Assembly (NCBI GenBank): GCA_963971425.1
Contig: OZ020517.1
Coordinates: forward strand, 24,004,462 to 24,068,461
Direction: 5' to 3'
DNA from: Bryoerythrophyllum caledonicum
Taxonomy: Eukaryota > Streptophyta > Bryopsida > Pottiales > Pottiaceae
DNA: 64,000 bases
Both the position numbers and the translations under genes were made by a program. Positions 10,742 through 22,900 of this stretch are shown here, piece after piece. Under the pieces are notes generated by a model. It was not told the DNA's origin and searched no databases. It worked only from the letters and a program-made list of their open reading frames with translations. Position 1 is the stretch's first letter. Every line of letters starts with the position of its first letter.

Positions 10742-11469
10742 CGTCTTCGAGACATAGACCTTCTCTATTGTACTCTGCTTCTTCAAGAATAATTTACCTG
10801 GAAAGGCTAGATTCATTATTATACTCACTGGTCTGTCCTTCAATTGATATGGAAAAGCTTGGTGGTCTTCAAAGTCAAGACGAAGTAGTTTTTTATAAAG
10901 TCACGCAAAGTTTGTATGAGATACGCCCTCTTTTGTCATTTTGAATAAATCAGTTCTGAGGAGAGAAAGGCATCTGATATTCATGCGAACTCTCTCTTCG
11001 CCCACAAAAACTGTTAATATTCACGAAGCTGAGAATCTAACAACTATTGATCCGTTGTTGGGAACAAGAGGAGGACCTTGCATGTCACATTTCCAGAAAG
11101 CTTAGTCAGCTACCGACCTAGCTTCACAACGGTCCAATGTTTGTGCAAATTCTCAGCATTCTGTATATACACATAGATAGGGACTTGGCTTTTCAGCAGG
11201 TAGCACGACGTCAACAATGATACCGTGATCCTAGTTTGGGCCAGTTTTCGAGGTAAGCTCTCTTCAAGCGGAGGGCCGCAATCCGAAGTAGCCTTCACAG
11301 GTGTATTGGGAGCGAAGTGGCTTTTCCACCTTCCAACACTCATAGCATGTAGGCTCAGTGTTGTCGTTTGCTTGGACGAGAGAGCGAGACTGCTTTCAAC
11401 GGTTTGAGAAACACTGGACAGAGAGAATCGGTTACTAGTGAGACCTACACAAATGAGCCTGGCCGATGA
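10742..11469. other. probable 3' UTR and intergenic DNA
   Basis: This lies between the gene fragment and the stop of the minus-strand hydrolase. The open frames are short and without family signal. The part nearest 11469 is presumably the hydrolase 3' UTR. A 17-nt string (atgcgaactctctcttc) near 10983 recurs in the last hydrolase intron near 12340. Confidence 0.35.
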
Positions 11470-14400
11470 TCAATCAATCTGTTTGGCCTCGGGGTTCTCA
11501 GTCGGCGACAACACATTGTCCTTCACCGTGGAAGAAGTGGGGCCGGCATCCTGTTCCGGCCTGTCTGCCTCCTCGGCACCAGCTATGGCTTCCAAGACCA
11601 TGTCCGAGAATGGTCGCTGCAACTCCGAGCTCTCCGCTTTCTGGTTCGATGATGCCTCCTCGGTTTCCTCCGCATCTGCGAGAAAGCTTCTGGCAGCATC
11701 CGTGGTGAGCCTGTCATTGGCGGGGGCAAGCGGGCCGACTGAATCCGCTTCTCTACAACGAGGATGCTTCAGCAGCAACATGACAAGAGCCTCGCACATT
11801 TTGGCAGCATCGGGTTCACTGGACTCTCGTCTGGACGGTGCATAAACCATCCACGCGTGGTCCAGCTTCTTCTCCGGTCGGACGACGATTGACCCGGGCA
11901 CTTCCGCGTCTTTCCGTGCTACCAGGCCGTCGCTCTTCTCGTTGTACCGCAGCTCCAGGTGGAGAGCGCAGATGGCCATGGCGAGGGAGAGAGGGACCGC
12001 GACATAGAGCTTCCTCTTGGCGTCCTGGAGCCATGGAAGGTGTGCATGTCCAATGTGCGACATGATGGAAACGTCTCGAGGTGCCCGGCTTGCCTCTGTG
12101 TGGAACGAGACCACGGGCACTTCCGGTGGCAGGGAATGCTTCGCGAGAAACGCCTTCCTCTTCTCGTATGTTAGGTCTTCCAGCGATTGTATGTCACCCT
12201 ACAGACAAACGAACATTGGGAAACTTGGTGAGATAACCGAGCTCTCACCCGAAGTTTGTATAAAAAAATACACAGTTCTCGTTTTCTCATTTGTGATCAG
12301 CTTCAAATCAGCAGCTCAGAGGCTAATATTCAGGGTGTCTCATGCGAACTCTCTCTTCACCCTCAATGACAGGACTTCACCTTGAATATTCTAGAGATGA
12401 GGATCTCTATGATACGGCGGGTCTCCACGTCGGCTATGGAGCCTTCACGCAAGATGTCAGCTGCAATTGGGCTGCCACCATAGGGACTTTGCACCAGGAC
12501 GATGCCCACCACCATGTCTTTCAGCTCCGGCCAAAACATGGAACAGGCAGCAGCAGCATCTACACCGCCCTTCGAGTGCCCCAACAAGACCACTCTCCTG
12601 CCTGTGGACCGGTAGAGCTCCTGAACGTGGTCTTTGATTTCCCGCGCATTCGTTTCCACACCTGCCTGCAAGACTTGCACTGTCCTTCAAGCTTTTATAC
12701 TACAATGCAGTTACTAGGGGATAGCAAAAAATAAAACACCGACTGGCTTACTTCACTCTGGATTTTGGCAATGTGACAGGGCAAGCCGAGTTTGGCAAAA
12801 TGGCTCTCCGTGTCGAAGAAATACAGCTCGCCGTGGTTGCTGAAGAGACCTGCGGAAAACGCGAACCGGTCAGCCATTCCCCACCGAAAATGCAAAAGAG
12901 CTTTAGATTGGAAAGTGTACCTGGAATGAGGAGATAGGTCAAAGTGTTGGGAAGAGAATGGATGCCACGCCTGCCAGACCCCACTACGAAGGCTCAACAC
13001 TTCGGGTCACACGTACTATGAGTTTATTGAAACGATCATGTGTCGACTGCAAGTAACTACTATCATCAAACAGGTGCGTGAGATGGAAGTTGTTACGCAC
13101 CCAATCTGTTCCAATGCTTTCAAAAAATCTTGTGTGCCATCTTTCACAGGAGAATAGTTTGGACTTTTTGCCAGCCATCCTATGTCATCGGCAGAGCCCC
13201 GCAACGTGGTCTGAACGCGACTCACAAATCTGAAGCAGGTGCCAAAGATCAGCAACCTTCCAAACTTGCAACGCTTGAAAACATGTGAAGTAACAATGTA
13301 GCAATGCATGCTCTCTGGACTTTACTTTTGTAAGGTCTGTGAGGGTCAAAGCAGCAGCTCATGTCAAGATCAAATTGCAATGACAAGATAATCAGTGAAC
13401 TAGGCTTCAAAGCAATGAGGTAAAGTCCGAAACGACGAACCCGTTCCAGACCATTGGCGGCACACTCAAAAATTGCTGTCTCATGTCCATCATGGTGGCG
13501 CCGGTGGATACTTTGGCTAATTCGTTCCCCACTTCAGTCTGAGAACTTGGCGCCAAACTAACACGTGAAGTCTCATGCTCCGAAACATGCTCTCCGTCCC
13601 GAGGAACTTGCCAGTCCATAAGGTTCCGTCGTATGTCACGGGTCACATTCTCATCTGCACAAAATAGTTGGACCCTGACCATGATGAGGAGAATTTCATC
13701 TCTTTCATGCGGCGTAATGCAGAATCATAATCTGAGAGTGAGTGGTGAAGATACAGCAAGTTTTCATGACTGTTTTTTCAACAGTGTCAGATTACATTCT
13801 CATACCTACTAAACTGGCAAGACGGCGTCCGAAGTTCGACGCTGACTCCGCATATCGATTCAAGTCTGGCAACGGAGGTAAATGCCAAGCCTCTTGCCCT
13901 GGCTCAACACGCCGTCCCGGTGAAATTTCTGCTGCAACCTGCATTGGCTTGAATGACTTAAATGTAGACCTGACAATGACCATAGCAAAATCAGGAACAA
14001 TCCTCTCCATCTTTTACCTCGGATCGGTAACAAGGGACAAAGGCATCTGCCAATCCTGTTGGCGAGAGACGAACGGGTATGTCTATGTCAGCGACCTCCT
14101 CCGAGTTCAGGAGCTGATACAGCCCTGGTCTCGACTCTGCAAGAGAAAAGAACCATAACCGATTAGGACAGACATGTGAGAAAACAAAGGACGTCAAAGC
14201 CTCTTCTAGATGCCAACAAGTCCATGCCGATGCTCACCATGCGACCTGGGTGTCGATACCTCCGTCCCACCACCGCTCCTGCTTAATCCAAGGCCTTGAA
14301 AATCTCGTTTCCTCTTGTACGCCATCTCTGAAACAATAAAATGCATCTCTCTCAAGGTGAGAGACTGTCAACCTCTTGATTCTCGATCCCACCAGCCAAG

Positions 14401-14869
14401 AAAGAGTATGTACACTAGAAAATAAAAACCCTATTCAATAAAAGAACCAAAAAGGATAAACGTCAATGCTAACCTCCAACCAAAGAATCCCGTTCAGTGA
14501 CGGGCTAGACCTAATTACAAAAGAACAACCTAAAAGTAGCCCATCACTGTCATCTGAGAAACATAGTACACTAAACAGAGCTCATTATTCGTAAACACTT
14601 GCATTAAAAGATGTGCTCCAATTGAAGCAAAAATAACTCTAAAATGTATCGGATTCCCACACATGCATTCTAGGATTGAAATGTTGAGAAGTATTCAACG
14701 GTTCGTAATAGCGAATCGATGCTAAACCGAGATTTTATTAGTAATTGGGTCACAAGAATGAAATCAAGAAATCCTCACCACTTGAACTCGCAGTCTCAGT
14801 GTCCTTCGCTGGAGAATTCAAGGAAGCTCTCCCTATTTCCGTCTCCGAAGCAACGAGATCCATGCTCAT
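11470..14869 (-). CDS. plant-conserved alpha/beta hydrolase superfamily protein (lipase-like)
   Basis: Ten exons with compatible phases: 14779-14869, 14238-14327, 14018-14136, 13806-13938, 13441-13654, 13101-13229, 12921-12970, 12752-12849, 12381-12665 and 11470-12198, giving 645 residues. The N-terminal third has motifs I know from this plant family: ESRPGLYQLLNSEE, DLNRYAESASNFGRRL and TTLRGSADDIGW. The hydrolase core follows: LPNTLTYLLIPGLFSNHG, the nucleophile elbow GHSKGG (S339), VLVQSPYGGSPIA and GDIQSLEDLTYEKR. Likely triad partners are D493 in EKSDGLV and H517 in KLDHAWMVY. The substrate is unknown; an ester or lipid is inferred from the fold. The last ~110 residues are acidic, low-complexity and look less conserved. 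The start chosen is the ATG whose exon splices in phase onto MAYKRKRDFQGLG; a longer N-terminus is possible. Confidence 0.85.
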
Positions 14870-15390
14870 CGTGCCAACAACGACTCACAGATCCATAATT
14901 CCAAATGCTCCTCTCAAGTCCAGAACTCGAGCTCAAATGCGGCTTCGATTTCGTCACCCATTCTGCAGCTCCTTCATGCTACGATCTGTGTCGACCAAAA
15001 TCCCATTCCATCACATCCTTTACACAGAAAATTCATTGGAAAAGCTCTCTACAAAGCTCGCATATTCTAGCAATAAAGGATCGTATTATGTGCTACTCTA
15101 CTTCAAGAGTTCGAGAAGGATTGGCGTGCCACGTAGATTGGGACCTTGCTGACGTGGACCGCGCATGACGGGTTGGGCCGGTAACTCCCTGGATCTGCGT
15201 AACCAGCGACCGGACGAATACCAAGTGTACCCAATATGTAGATGATCATCTGCGAAGTCTACTTCCTTCGTAGAGTTTTATTTCGTTCTAAAACTGCTCC
15301 TTGATGTACCAAATTGAAAATAAACTTAAAATTAGTTTAATCCTTGAACGTCAGTCGCGAACCGTATACACAGGCACGTATATTTTACTC
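14870..15390. other. 5' flank of the hydrolase gene
   Basis: The sequence just upstream of the hydrolase ATG contains short upstream ATGs on the minus strand (for example one followed by GDEIEAAFELEFW and a stop), consistent with a 5' UTR with small uORFs. Plus-strand frames here are shadows. Nothing else is supported up to the tandem repeat. Confidence 0.35.
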
Positions 15391-15790
15391 TGTTGAATAC
15401 AAAAAAAAAATTGAAGTTTAACAAGACTTACACCTTTGGATTGAAGATTGTTCGACTAACATCTTTCATTGGGAGGTCAATTCAATATCTCAACCTTATC
15501 ATGTTCAAATATGACACCATACATGTAGAATATTGTGGCCACCAATGGCACCTTATGATGTTTAAGGGTTAAACATAAGTTGGGAGAGACACATATATAT
15601 TACTTCGTTGAATACAATTTTTTTATTAAAGTCTCACAAGACTTACACCTTTGGATTGAAGATTCTTCAACTAGCATCCATCATTGGGAGGTCATTTCAA
15701 AATCTGAACCTGATTATGTTCAAATACGACACCGTACATGTAAAATAATGTGGCCACCAATGGCACCTTCTAATGTTGAAAGATGAATGT
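15391..15790. repeat. two tandem copies of a ~215-bp unit
   Basis: Copy 1 (about 15391-15590) and copy 2 (about 15606-15790) share gttgaatacaa, caagacttacacctttggat, cattgggaggtca and gtggccaccaatggcacctt in the same order and spacing, with scattered substitutions. No gene is seen in them. Confidence 0.85.
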
Positions 15791-16883
15791 TGATCAATCT
15801 GTATGGTCGAAATTCATGAAATTCTTACCACATCATCTCCCACAAGTTTAGAAGAGGATCCTACGGTTACATTCTCAAGAAGGTCATCTTGGCAGTTTTT
15901 AATCAATGGAGTAGAGATTCCTCTCAAATTGGGCGTGGTCCTTTAGGGGTTGAACATTATTTCAATTGAAGGACTCGCCTGCTAACTGTGGCGGAGGTGC
16001 CGCCAAGATGGGCTCACGGCGGTTATTTGGCGCTGCAGAGGTTGCAGAAACTGGAAACTGAAGGATTGCAGGGGTTTTGTAATTTGTAGAGAGAAAGTGG
16101 CACATGTTGAAGAGGAAATCTATCTCAATGAACGTAGTAATCTGCACGAGAGTTTTATGTCTATCGATGTGCAGACACAGAGAAACGACATCCTGTCAAC
16201 GCTGATTCAGGATTTCTCAATGCACAGAAAACGGTTAGGTTTTGATGCTCTCAGCGAACGACGGAAATTGAAGGAGCTGATAGGGTGTTGGAGAAGATAT
16301 TGAACAGCAAAGAAGCACTAGAAAACGTGTCAATATTGTCATTGACAGGAGAAGAGTTACAGTTTATGGATTAGAGGCGGACTCAGCTGTCACGAGAGTG
16401 AGAGTTTTGTCATAGCAAATGGGGCAAACATGGAGTAAATTCATGCCCGGGCACTCGGAAGCTGACATCACGCCGCCTGTGCCTGGTACACAACACCTTC
16501 ATTGACGTTGCACCCAGGATGTGTTGCAAATATTGACATTAATCTGGATTTGGCGACTGCAGAGTTAGGGCTATGTGTTGTGTTTCTGCTGTTTTTTAGT
16601 CTTGGAAACCTAGGACCGCAGAGTCCCACATGCATTGCTTCAGATGAAAAATGAAGAGAATCAAATCACTAACGCCGATGTTGAGTTATAGATATTCATT
16701 ATATTAGCAGTTTAGGGAACATATCTCTCTCCAGGTGCATATCTATGCTAATAGTGGGTGTGACACTGATTCCTAAACCCACCCTCAAAGACTGATAACC
16801 TCATTTTGGCGATTGAAAAACTGAGTAGTATTCTTAAGTTAGCGAGCAATATAGATGCTAATGGAAATGGAAAAACACTGCAG
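15791..16883 (+). other. probable 5' part of the Tudor-like/AT-hook gene, exons unresolved
   Basis: Candidate coding pieces on the plus strand include a frame ending KILNSKEALENVSILSLTG (about 16254-16371) preceded by an acceptor-like ctctcag, and a helix-like frame RLQKLETEGLQGF near 16020-16080. I could not join them in phase to the exon beginning at 16884, so the start of that gene is not placed. Confidence 0.3.
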
Positions 16884-18370
16884 AGACGGAAGTTGGCCCA
16901 TCGACCCCAGATCCCAATGTTCCACAGAGCGAGGCCTCAACCGAGGCCTCCAGCAGCGTGCCTATCTACCAAGGAGATCCATTCAGCGTTGCAGGTGCTG
17001 ATGTTGAGGTAACTTTCTGATACTAACATTTATCACTTGCAGCAGTATTAACTTCTAAGACCACAATCCTGTACAGTTGTCAAGTCTGAAAGATGAGGAG
17101 TCGGAGGAAGAAGAACGTGATCAAGAAAGAGGAAAAGAGACACAAACAACGCCAACTCCTACGCCCTCCACATCCCAGCATCTGTCCCCACTGCAAGCGT
17201 TTCTCAAGGGGCCGGAGAAGCTGGCTCACCTGAAGAAGTCGCAGCAGGCGTCACCTTCCACTGGTCTCCAGAAGATGTACAGCCGGAAGTCGAGAGCATT
17301 CAAGCAGCCTCGTCCTTCCTCACCACGGTTGATCCAGCAGCACCACGCACCGAAACTGGCAGCTGAGTCGGCCAAGAGAGTAAGAACGCAGCAAAAGTCG
17401 TCCACACCCGGGTCACCGCCGGAACTCTCTCCCTCACCTGTGGCTCCAGAGGACGAAGCCTTGGAGGTGGACGACGAGGGGGAGACGGCCTCCCAGTCGC
17501 TGGTTCCTGAGCCGGAGGATGACGTCAAGGTGGAGAGCGAAGAGGATTTGATGCAGCCTAGTCTGCACTCATCTGCACAGAAACTGCTCCTGTTCGAGCT
17601 GGACCGCAAACGGAAGGCGCCGGCTGGGTTACCCAGCTTGGCCGTTGAATGCATGGGCGAATCACGCATGAAGCTCAAAGCTCGAACGTCACTGGAGAAA
17701 TCAAGGTATTCCTCTCCCTATCCCTAACTCCACAAAGGTCTATCTCCCTAACTGAATAATGGACGTAAGAGTTCCAAGGTCAATGAGGCGATAGCAGAAA
17801 GCATCAACCTCTAAAACCAGATTTGAACATCCTCACAAACTGGAAGTGACGAACTTACCAGCTTCCAGGAATCAATGATCGTTACGCTGATTGGACGTGT
17901 TCATGGATGTTGTTCTGCAAGGGACAACAGTGAAGGAGGACCGAGGAAGAGAGTCATGGACCTGGGAGAAGGAGAAGCTGCGGTGGGAAGGCGGATGAAG
18001 AAGGCGGTTGGAAGCAGGAGAATCTCCGAAGGCCATGTAGCTTCGTACGATGTCTCTTCACGTCTATATCAGGTATGCTCAAATCCTTAGAAGACATCAA
18101 GACAAGAAATGAAAGTGATGGATACGACCTTGACGAGGAGCATGTGGCAATGCGCAGATAGAATATGATAACGGAAAAGAGGAGACCATGGAGTGGCTCG
18201 ATCTCGAGCCTTGTCTAGTTGAGCAAAGTAAAACCGTGAGTGCTCCTGTAGAGGTCGTGAAAGGGACCACAACACTGAGGAAATCATTGCGCTTGAATGC
18301 AGCAAGAGCGAAGAAAGTAGAGGAGTTTGTATATACCAAAAGGACTAGGGGTCGTCCACGGAAAAAGTAA
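16884..18370 (+). CDS. Tudor-like domain / AT-hook nuclear protein (5' end missing from model)
   Basis: Four exons join in phase: 16884-17008, 17077-17705, 17862-18072 and 18158-18370, giving at least 392 C-terminal residues. The first two encode an acidic, Ser/Pro-rich disordered region (QSEASTEASSSVPIYQGD; SLKDEESEEEERDQERGKE). Exons three and four join at VASYDVSSRLYQ|IEYDNG to form a Tudor-like motif, preceded by AVGRRMKK and followed by WLDLEPCL. That pattern (GRR.K ... G.V.SYD....LY.I.Y..G) is one I know from plant chromatin proteins. The tail KRTRGRPRKK is an AT-hook, a minor-groove DNA-binding motif. The role inferred is a chromatin-associated reader in the nucleus; the exact family is not recognised. 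The missing 5' exons probably lie in 15.9-16.8 kb. Confidence 0.6.
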
Positions 18371-18587
18371 AACCATAGAAGTATGCTCACATGTTTTTCT
18401 CGTGGCAGAAAAGAAACAAGGCTTTGCTTATGAATAACCTCAATAAATCTAAATTATTGGCAAATTCTGGACGAACTTTAGACGTCTTGTGCTCCCTGTC
18501 ACGAGAACAAAATCTAGGAAAACCTCTATAAGCTCTCATGGGCAAAAGCTCTAAGCACTGACAGCGCAACTATGGAGAACATCATCC
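18371..18587. other. convergent intergenic spacer
   Basis: The 217 bp between the stops of the Tudor-like gene (+) and the B12D gene (-) probably hold both 3' UTRs. No gene is seen. Confidence 0.4.
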
Positions 18588-19516
18588 TCACTTGGCGCCA
18601 GAAAAGTAGTTGTTAAAACCAGGCATGATCTGTGGCTCACTCCTCCCAGCTAAGGCTCGGAGGCCGTGCATCTTGTACGCTTCGCCTTCCTTGTAGTTTT
18701 CTAGGACTCCCGCACCCCTGTCCTCCTTTGAAATTCTGTGGAAACAATATTCACTCTTGTAAATATCCGGTGTCTCAAAATGAAGAAAATTAGGCAAATC
18801 GTTACAGAAACGTCCTAATTCACAGGGAAAAGGACACTGAATATTCACCTGACATCGGGGTTGATGGCGAGGTTGCGGGCCATTGCGTAGCCGCAAATGC
18901 CAAGAGCCGATCCGATGGCAAGAAACAGAGGGTAAATCTGCAAACCAAAAAAACCAACAACTGATCAGTCCTGATCATTCCGGTTCCTCAACCTAAATCC
19001 AACTCATATCATAAAACAAATTCCAGATCATTAGAAAATAACCATACCCAAACACACATATCAAGACCAAAACCACAAAGAAAAAACTCCAAACCAGTCA
19101 AAGAAAAAGCTACAGCAGCCTATGTGCACAACGTAATACGACCTCGCAAACTAAAAACCCCACCAATCAACATGAAATCAAAGACGACAAAACAAGGGCT
19201 AACACAACCTCACACCGCAACTGCAACTCACATAGCCTCTAAAAACCACGTCCCTACCCAACTTCTGAACTAATCAACCCAGTCTAACCCTAAAGACACC
19301 CCCAAACACCCAAAAAAAAGCAAGAAAAAACCAAAATAGAAGTGCACAACTAGCGAGACAAAGGAAAATGCACCCCCTCCAGACCCACGGAACTCCACGA
19401 CGGATTCTAGCTGAACAATCCGAGCACCAAACCCCAACGCAGGAAACGAGCGAGCGCCGTCAGGGAATCACCTCAGGCTTGATCCATCGCTTGGAGAAGG
19501 GCACCTTGGCGGCCAT
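18588..19516 (-). CDS. B12D family protein (NDUFA4/MLRQ-like small mitochondrial membrane protein)
   Basis: Three exons, 19472-19516, 18849-18937 and 18588-18735, with GT-AG introns and matching phases, give 93 residues. The order of motifs is RWIKPEIYPLF, then a membrane span (about residues 17-35, LFLAIGSALGICGYAMAR), then NPDVRISKEDRGAG, then EPQIMPGFNNYF. This is the layout of plant B12D proteins, usually about 85-95 residues with a single membrane anchor. Family members are associated with the mitochondrial inner membrane and are related to the NDUFA4/MLRQ subunit. No cleavable presequence is seen, as is usual for the family. The start is the only ATG in exon 1 with a good context (gccATGgcc). 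It is convergent with the Tudor-like gene. Confidence 0.92.
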
Positions 19517-22500
19517 GGCGTTTTTCAGGTAGGAATGCGGCCCCTGACGGGCGACGGCGCGGCGGGCAAAGGCGTGCGAGGGCGAGTGCGTGAATTGGTT
19601 GGGAGCAAGAAGGGATTGCAACGAGACGAAACGCAAAGAATGGGAGTCACTTCTGATAAAGATAGAGATCAGTGCAGGCCCGAGGAGGAGACCCAGAAAC
19701 CGTTGGGGGCCGTAAAGCGCAGAAACAACATTTCGATACCGAATTCTACAATCTAGGTAGATATGCTGTTTTGGGGTCCTCTATTGGTTATCGGTCCTCT
19801 TCATTAGGCCTGGTCTCTTGCACGCCTCCTCTTCGTCCTCATTAGACAGCGGTCTGCTAGAATGTGCTCCTAGAAGGTTCCTTCCTCCTCCGCCTATCCT
19901 TTCTTGAGCTGACCCCATAACCTGCAAGCGACCATTTTCGGGTTGTTTCGGCACGATAATCTCGATAGCAAATGTTACAATCCACCTTCATGAAAGACTT
20001 AACCCTTTTCTGCCCAGGTATGTTTGTGGAAAAACCAAGATTTCTGCTGATTTTTTTCTTTAAACCGGATTTGATGGAAATATAATGCCTAATTTTAGTA
20101 TCAAACTTTACATGATTAAACTCAAACCATGACCTAAATTTTGGGGAGAATTTGTACAACATCCAACGGTTGATGGAATAGATTACATTGTTTTAAAGTT
20201 ACCTTATATTGATAGTGAAAACTGTGGATTTTGGAGGGTGTACTACTTTAACCATGAATAGATTCTTGCAAGATTTTTTTTACTTCGGATAAGAGCGGTT
20301 CACAAGTGCACTACGTTGATAGCTTTGCATTGACTTATCATGTGTGAAGAAAATGTTTTTACACAATTATTGGTGATTTTTTTGCTTTTTTCTACTTGAT
20401 TGTATACAAAAATGTTCCAACCTTGCACGAATCAAAACGAAAGTTTCACATGCGAGGAGAGAGATCAACAAGCACAAAACAATGAAGAATGTCTTAAAGA
20501 CAAAGTTCAATCAAAATTTAAGGCCAAATTTGATGTGCATGTGTATGAAATACAACATAGTAAGTGGCATGGCATTCACTGTATTCACTATATTTTAGAA
20601 TATGATTCAGAACAATATATCCTACTATGGTAGTGGACCTTTGTTGTCCTCAATGGGGCATGGGTAGCCTATAGTTAAGTCTCCAACCCCGTTTCACTCT
20701 CCATCTTCCTCCTTGGAAATTCCGCCCAATATCTGTCAGTTAAGTCTCTGTGGTCCTTCCATGAGACTTCATTTGAGTTGCTAAAAATGTGCATGTGGCT
20801 TCATTGTCGTAATCCTAATATTTTATCATAAGACAAGATAAGATACTAATTAAATTAAAATAGATTAATCTAAGTAAATTAGTTAACTCAATTAATTTAA
20901 ATCAAGTTAACTATTTAAATCAAGTTGGATTTTTAAACCAAAGTTAACTATTTAAATGAGAATATATAATGGAATGAAATTAGATTATTTGATTCAACCA
21001 GTTTAATTATATATCAAATTAATTTATAATACAACCAATTGAATTAGATAAAATCATACTACAATTAAAATGGATTATTCATAATTTATTTAATTAGATA
21101 TTATTGTTATCAAAATTGGACAAATAAATATAATATCAAATAATATTTAAAGGAAATATTGTGGGTTTCTAAACTCATTAAAGAAGGTGAGTTTCATTAT
21201 TTCACATCTTCTATGTCATTTTCAAACAACGTGTAATATGTCACATTGTGTATATCAAATCCTACAAGGCTTTTACCAATTTTTGTATAGTATTAGAATT
21301 CTTAAAAGAATATATGATATTTATAAGTTGAGGCTTGTGGCTACATGAAACCTAAGTTAATGATAAAAAGAAAAAGGAGAGCTAGTATTATCAAATTATA
21401 ATGATCAGTTGATGGCACATATTTTGAAGTTGAAGATACATAAATGTTTAAGAAAACTCTAATGGATGTGAATTCAATTTGAGTTTTGAATCTCTATAGG
21501 CAAGTTAAAATTATATTATTGAGAACTTACAAAGAAGAGGTTTATTTCAAAATCCATTTGATTTGCAGGATTTTAAATAGATTGTATTCAAATGACTACA
21601 TTAGAAAGTACTCAAATTTTAGATTGGATATATTTTTTAATTCTAACTATAAATGAGGTAATGAGTGTGTCTATTGTAAATATTGATATGACATAGCATT
21701 GATTTAATGAGGTAGGTTTATAAAGTAGTATTGGAAATTTACAAGGAGAAGGTTTTCTTAGTACAATTGTGCATTAATTGCCAGTTAAACTGGTGATTTC
21801 ATTGTTGTTAACTCGCACACGACTCTGCTTTGCAGCATTTGGTCGTACCAGCACTAGCTAAGAACCAATATTCTTCAAAGCTAGACGCAAATCAAATTCA
21901 GCTCCAAAAAGTTTGTTTTGTACTAGTCATGCAGAGATTGTTATATGCTCTACAATGGATCAATCGTCAAGTGATTCAATGGTAACCACTACTATACTCT
22001 TAAAAATCCTACCATTTCTACAAGGATGATATTTAGTTGAAGCCAAATCCATACCAGTGTGATACTTGGACAATGATAGGGTATTATTAAACGGCAATGC
22101 AAACTTGAGAGTAAGCATATTTTGAGGCAATTTTAGAAAATGAGATTTGAGTATATTTAGATGATGTCCAGATTGTAAATGTATAAAATCTTTAGACAAA
22201 AAACTTTTAGAAAATTGTGTAGTATGCCAATTTCAATTGTAAATAATTGGTATGTTCACAATGCTTTGGGGCACAAGATTGCTATCTTGTGAACGGTGAG
22301 CGGTAAGCAGTGAGCGGCGAGCGATGAAATCTAATTTTTTTTCTAATGTTTTTTTTTCAAATTTGAAAAGGATACCTACGGCTATGGATTATATTTAGTC
22401 TGTTTTGGATTTTGAAAAATATGATGCAATAATTGACAACAACAAGATACTTGGCAATATGAAAGTCTGAATAGTTGAGGTTTTTGTTGCAACAACTTTT

Positions 22501-22900
22501 CTAAGAACTGAAAGGGTTGCTCATGGCTATGAATTTATGGATTAACGTAATGACATATGTCTATAAAAATAAATACACAGAAGGAGCAAAATTATAGGGT
22601 TTATGAAAGGTAATATCCATGTTATACCTAGGTCATATCCTTCTAATATCTAGGTGATATCCACATAATATTGTGATGATACCCATTGTGTCTGACCTAT
22701 TTTGAATTGAAACATGGAAATCTTTGTGTGACAAGGTTTGTCCAAACCAACTAATGCCTATGGTACCAAGCATATATACATGGGAAATATGTGACAAAAT
22801 TACAAATGATACTCATAATCAAGCAAATTAAAAATTTGATGTAGCTAGAGATCTTCAGTAATTTTGGCATCCCTTAACTGCAAAATTTTTAAACATTCAG
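19517..22900. other. B12D 5' flank grading into AT-rich decayed DNA
   Basis: The first ~250 bp are GC-rich and presumably contain the B12D promoter and 5' UTR. From about 20.0 kb the sequence is AT-rich with runs of taatttaaat-like strings (20.8-21.1 kb) and no coding signal on either strand. It looks like old transposon-derived DNA without a recognisable core. Confidence 0.4.

Noticed and set aside
11438-12734. Plus-strand open frames over the hydrolase exons
   Set aside because: They are antisense to exons with strong alpha/beta hydrolase motifs and phase-consistent splicing.
13016-13100. Extra hydrolase exon containing STHDRFNKLIV
   Set aside because: Skipping it joins QIG to RGIHSLPNTL in phase and matches the family; including it needs weak sites or meets a stop.
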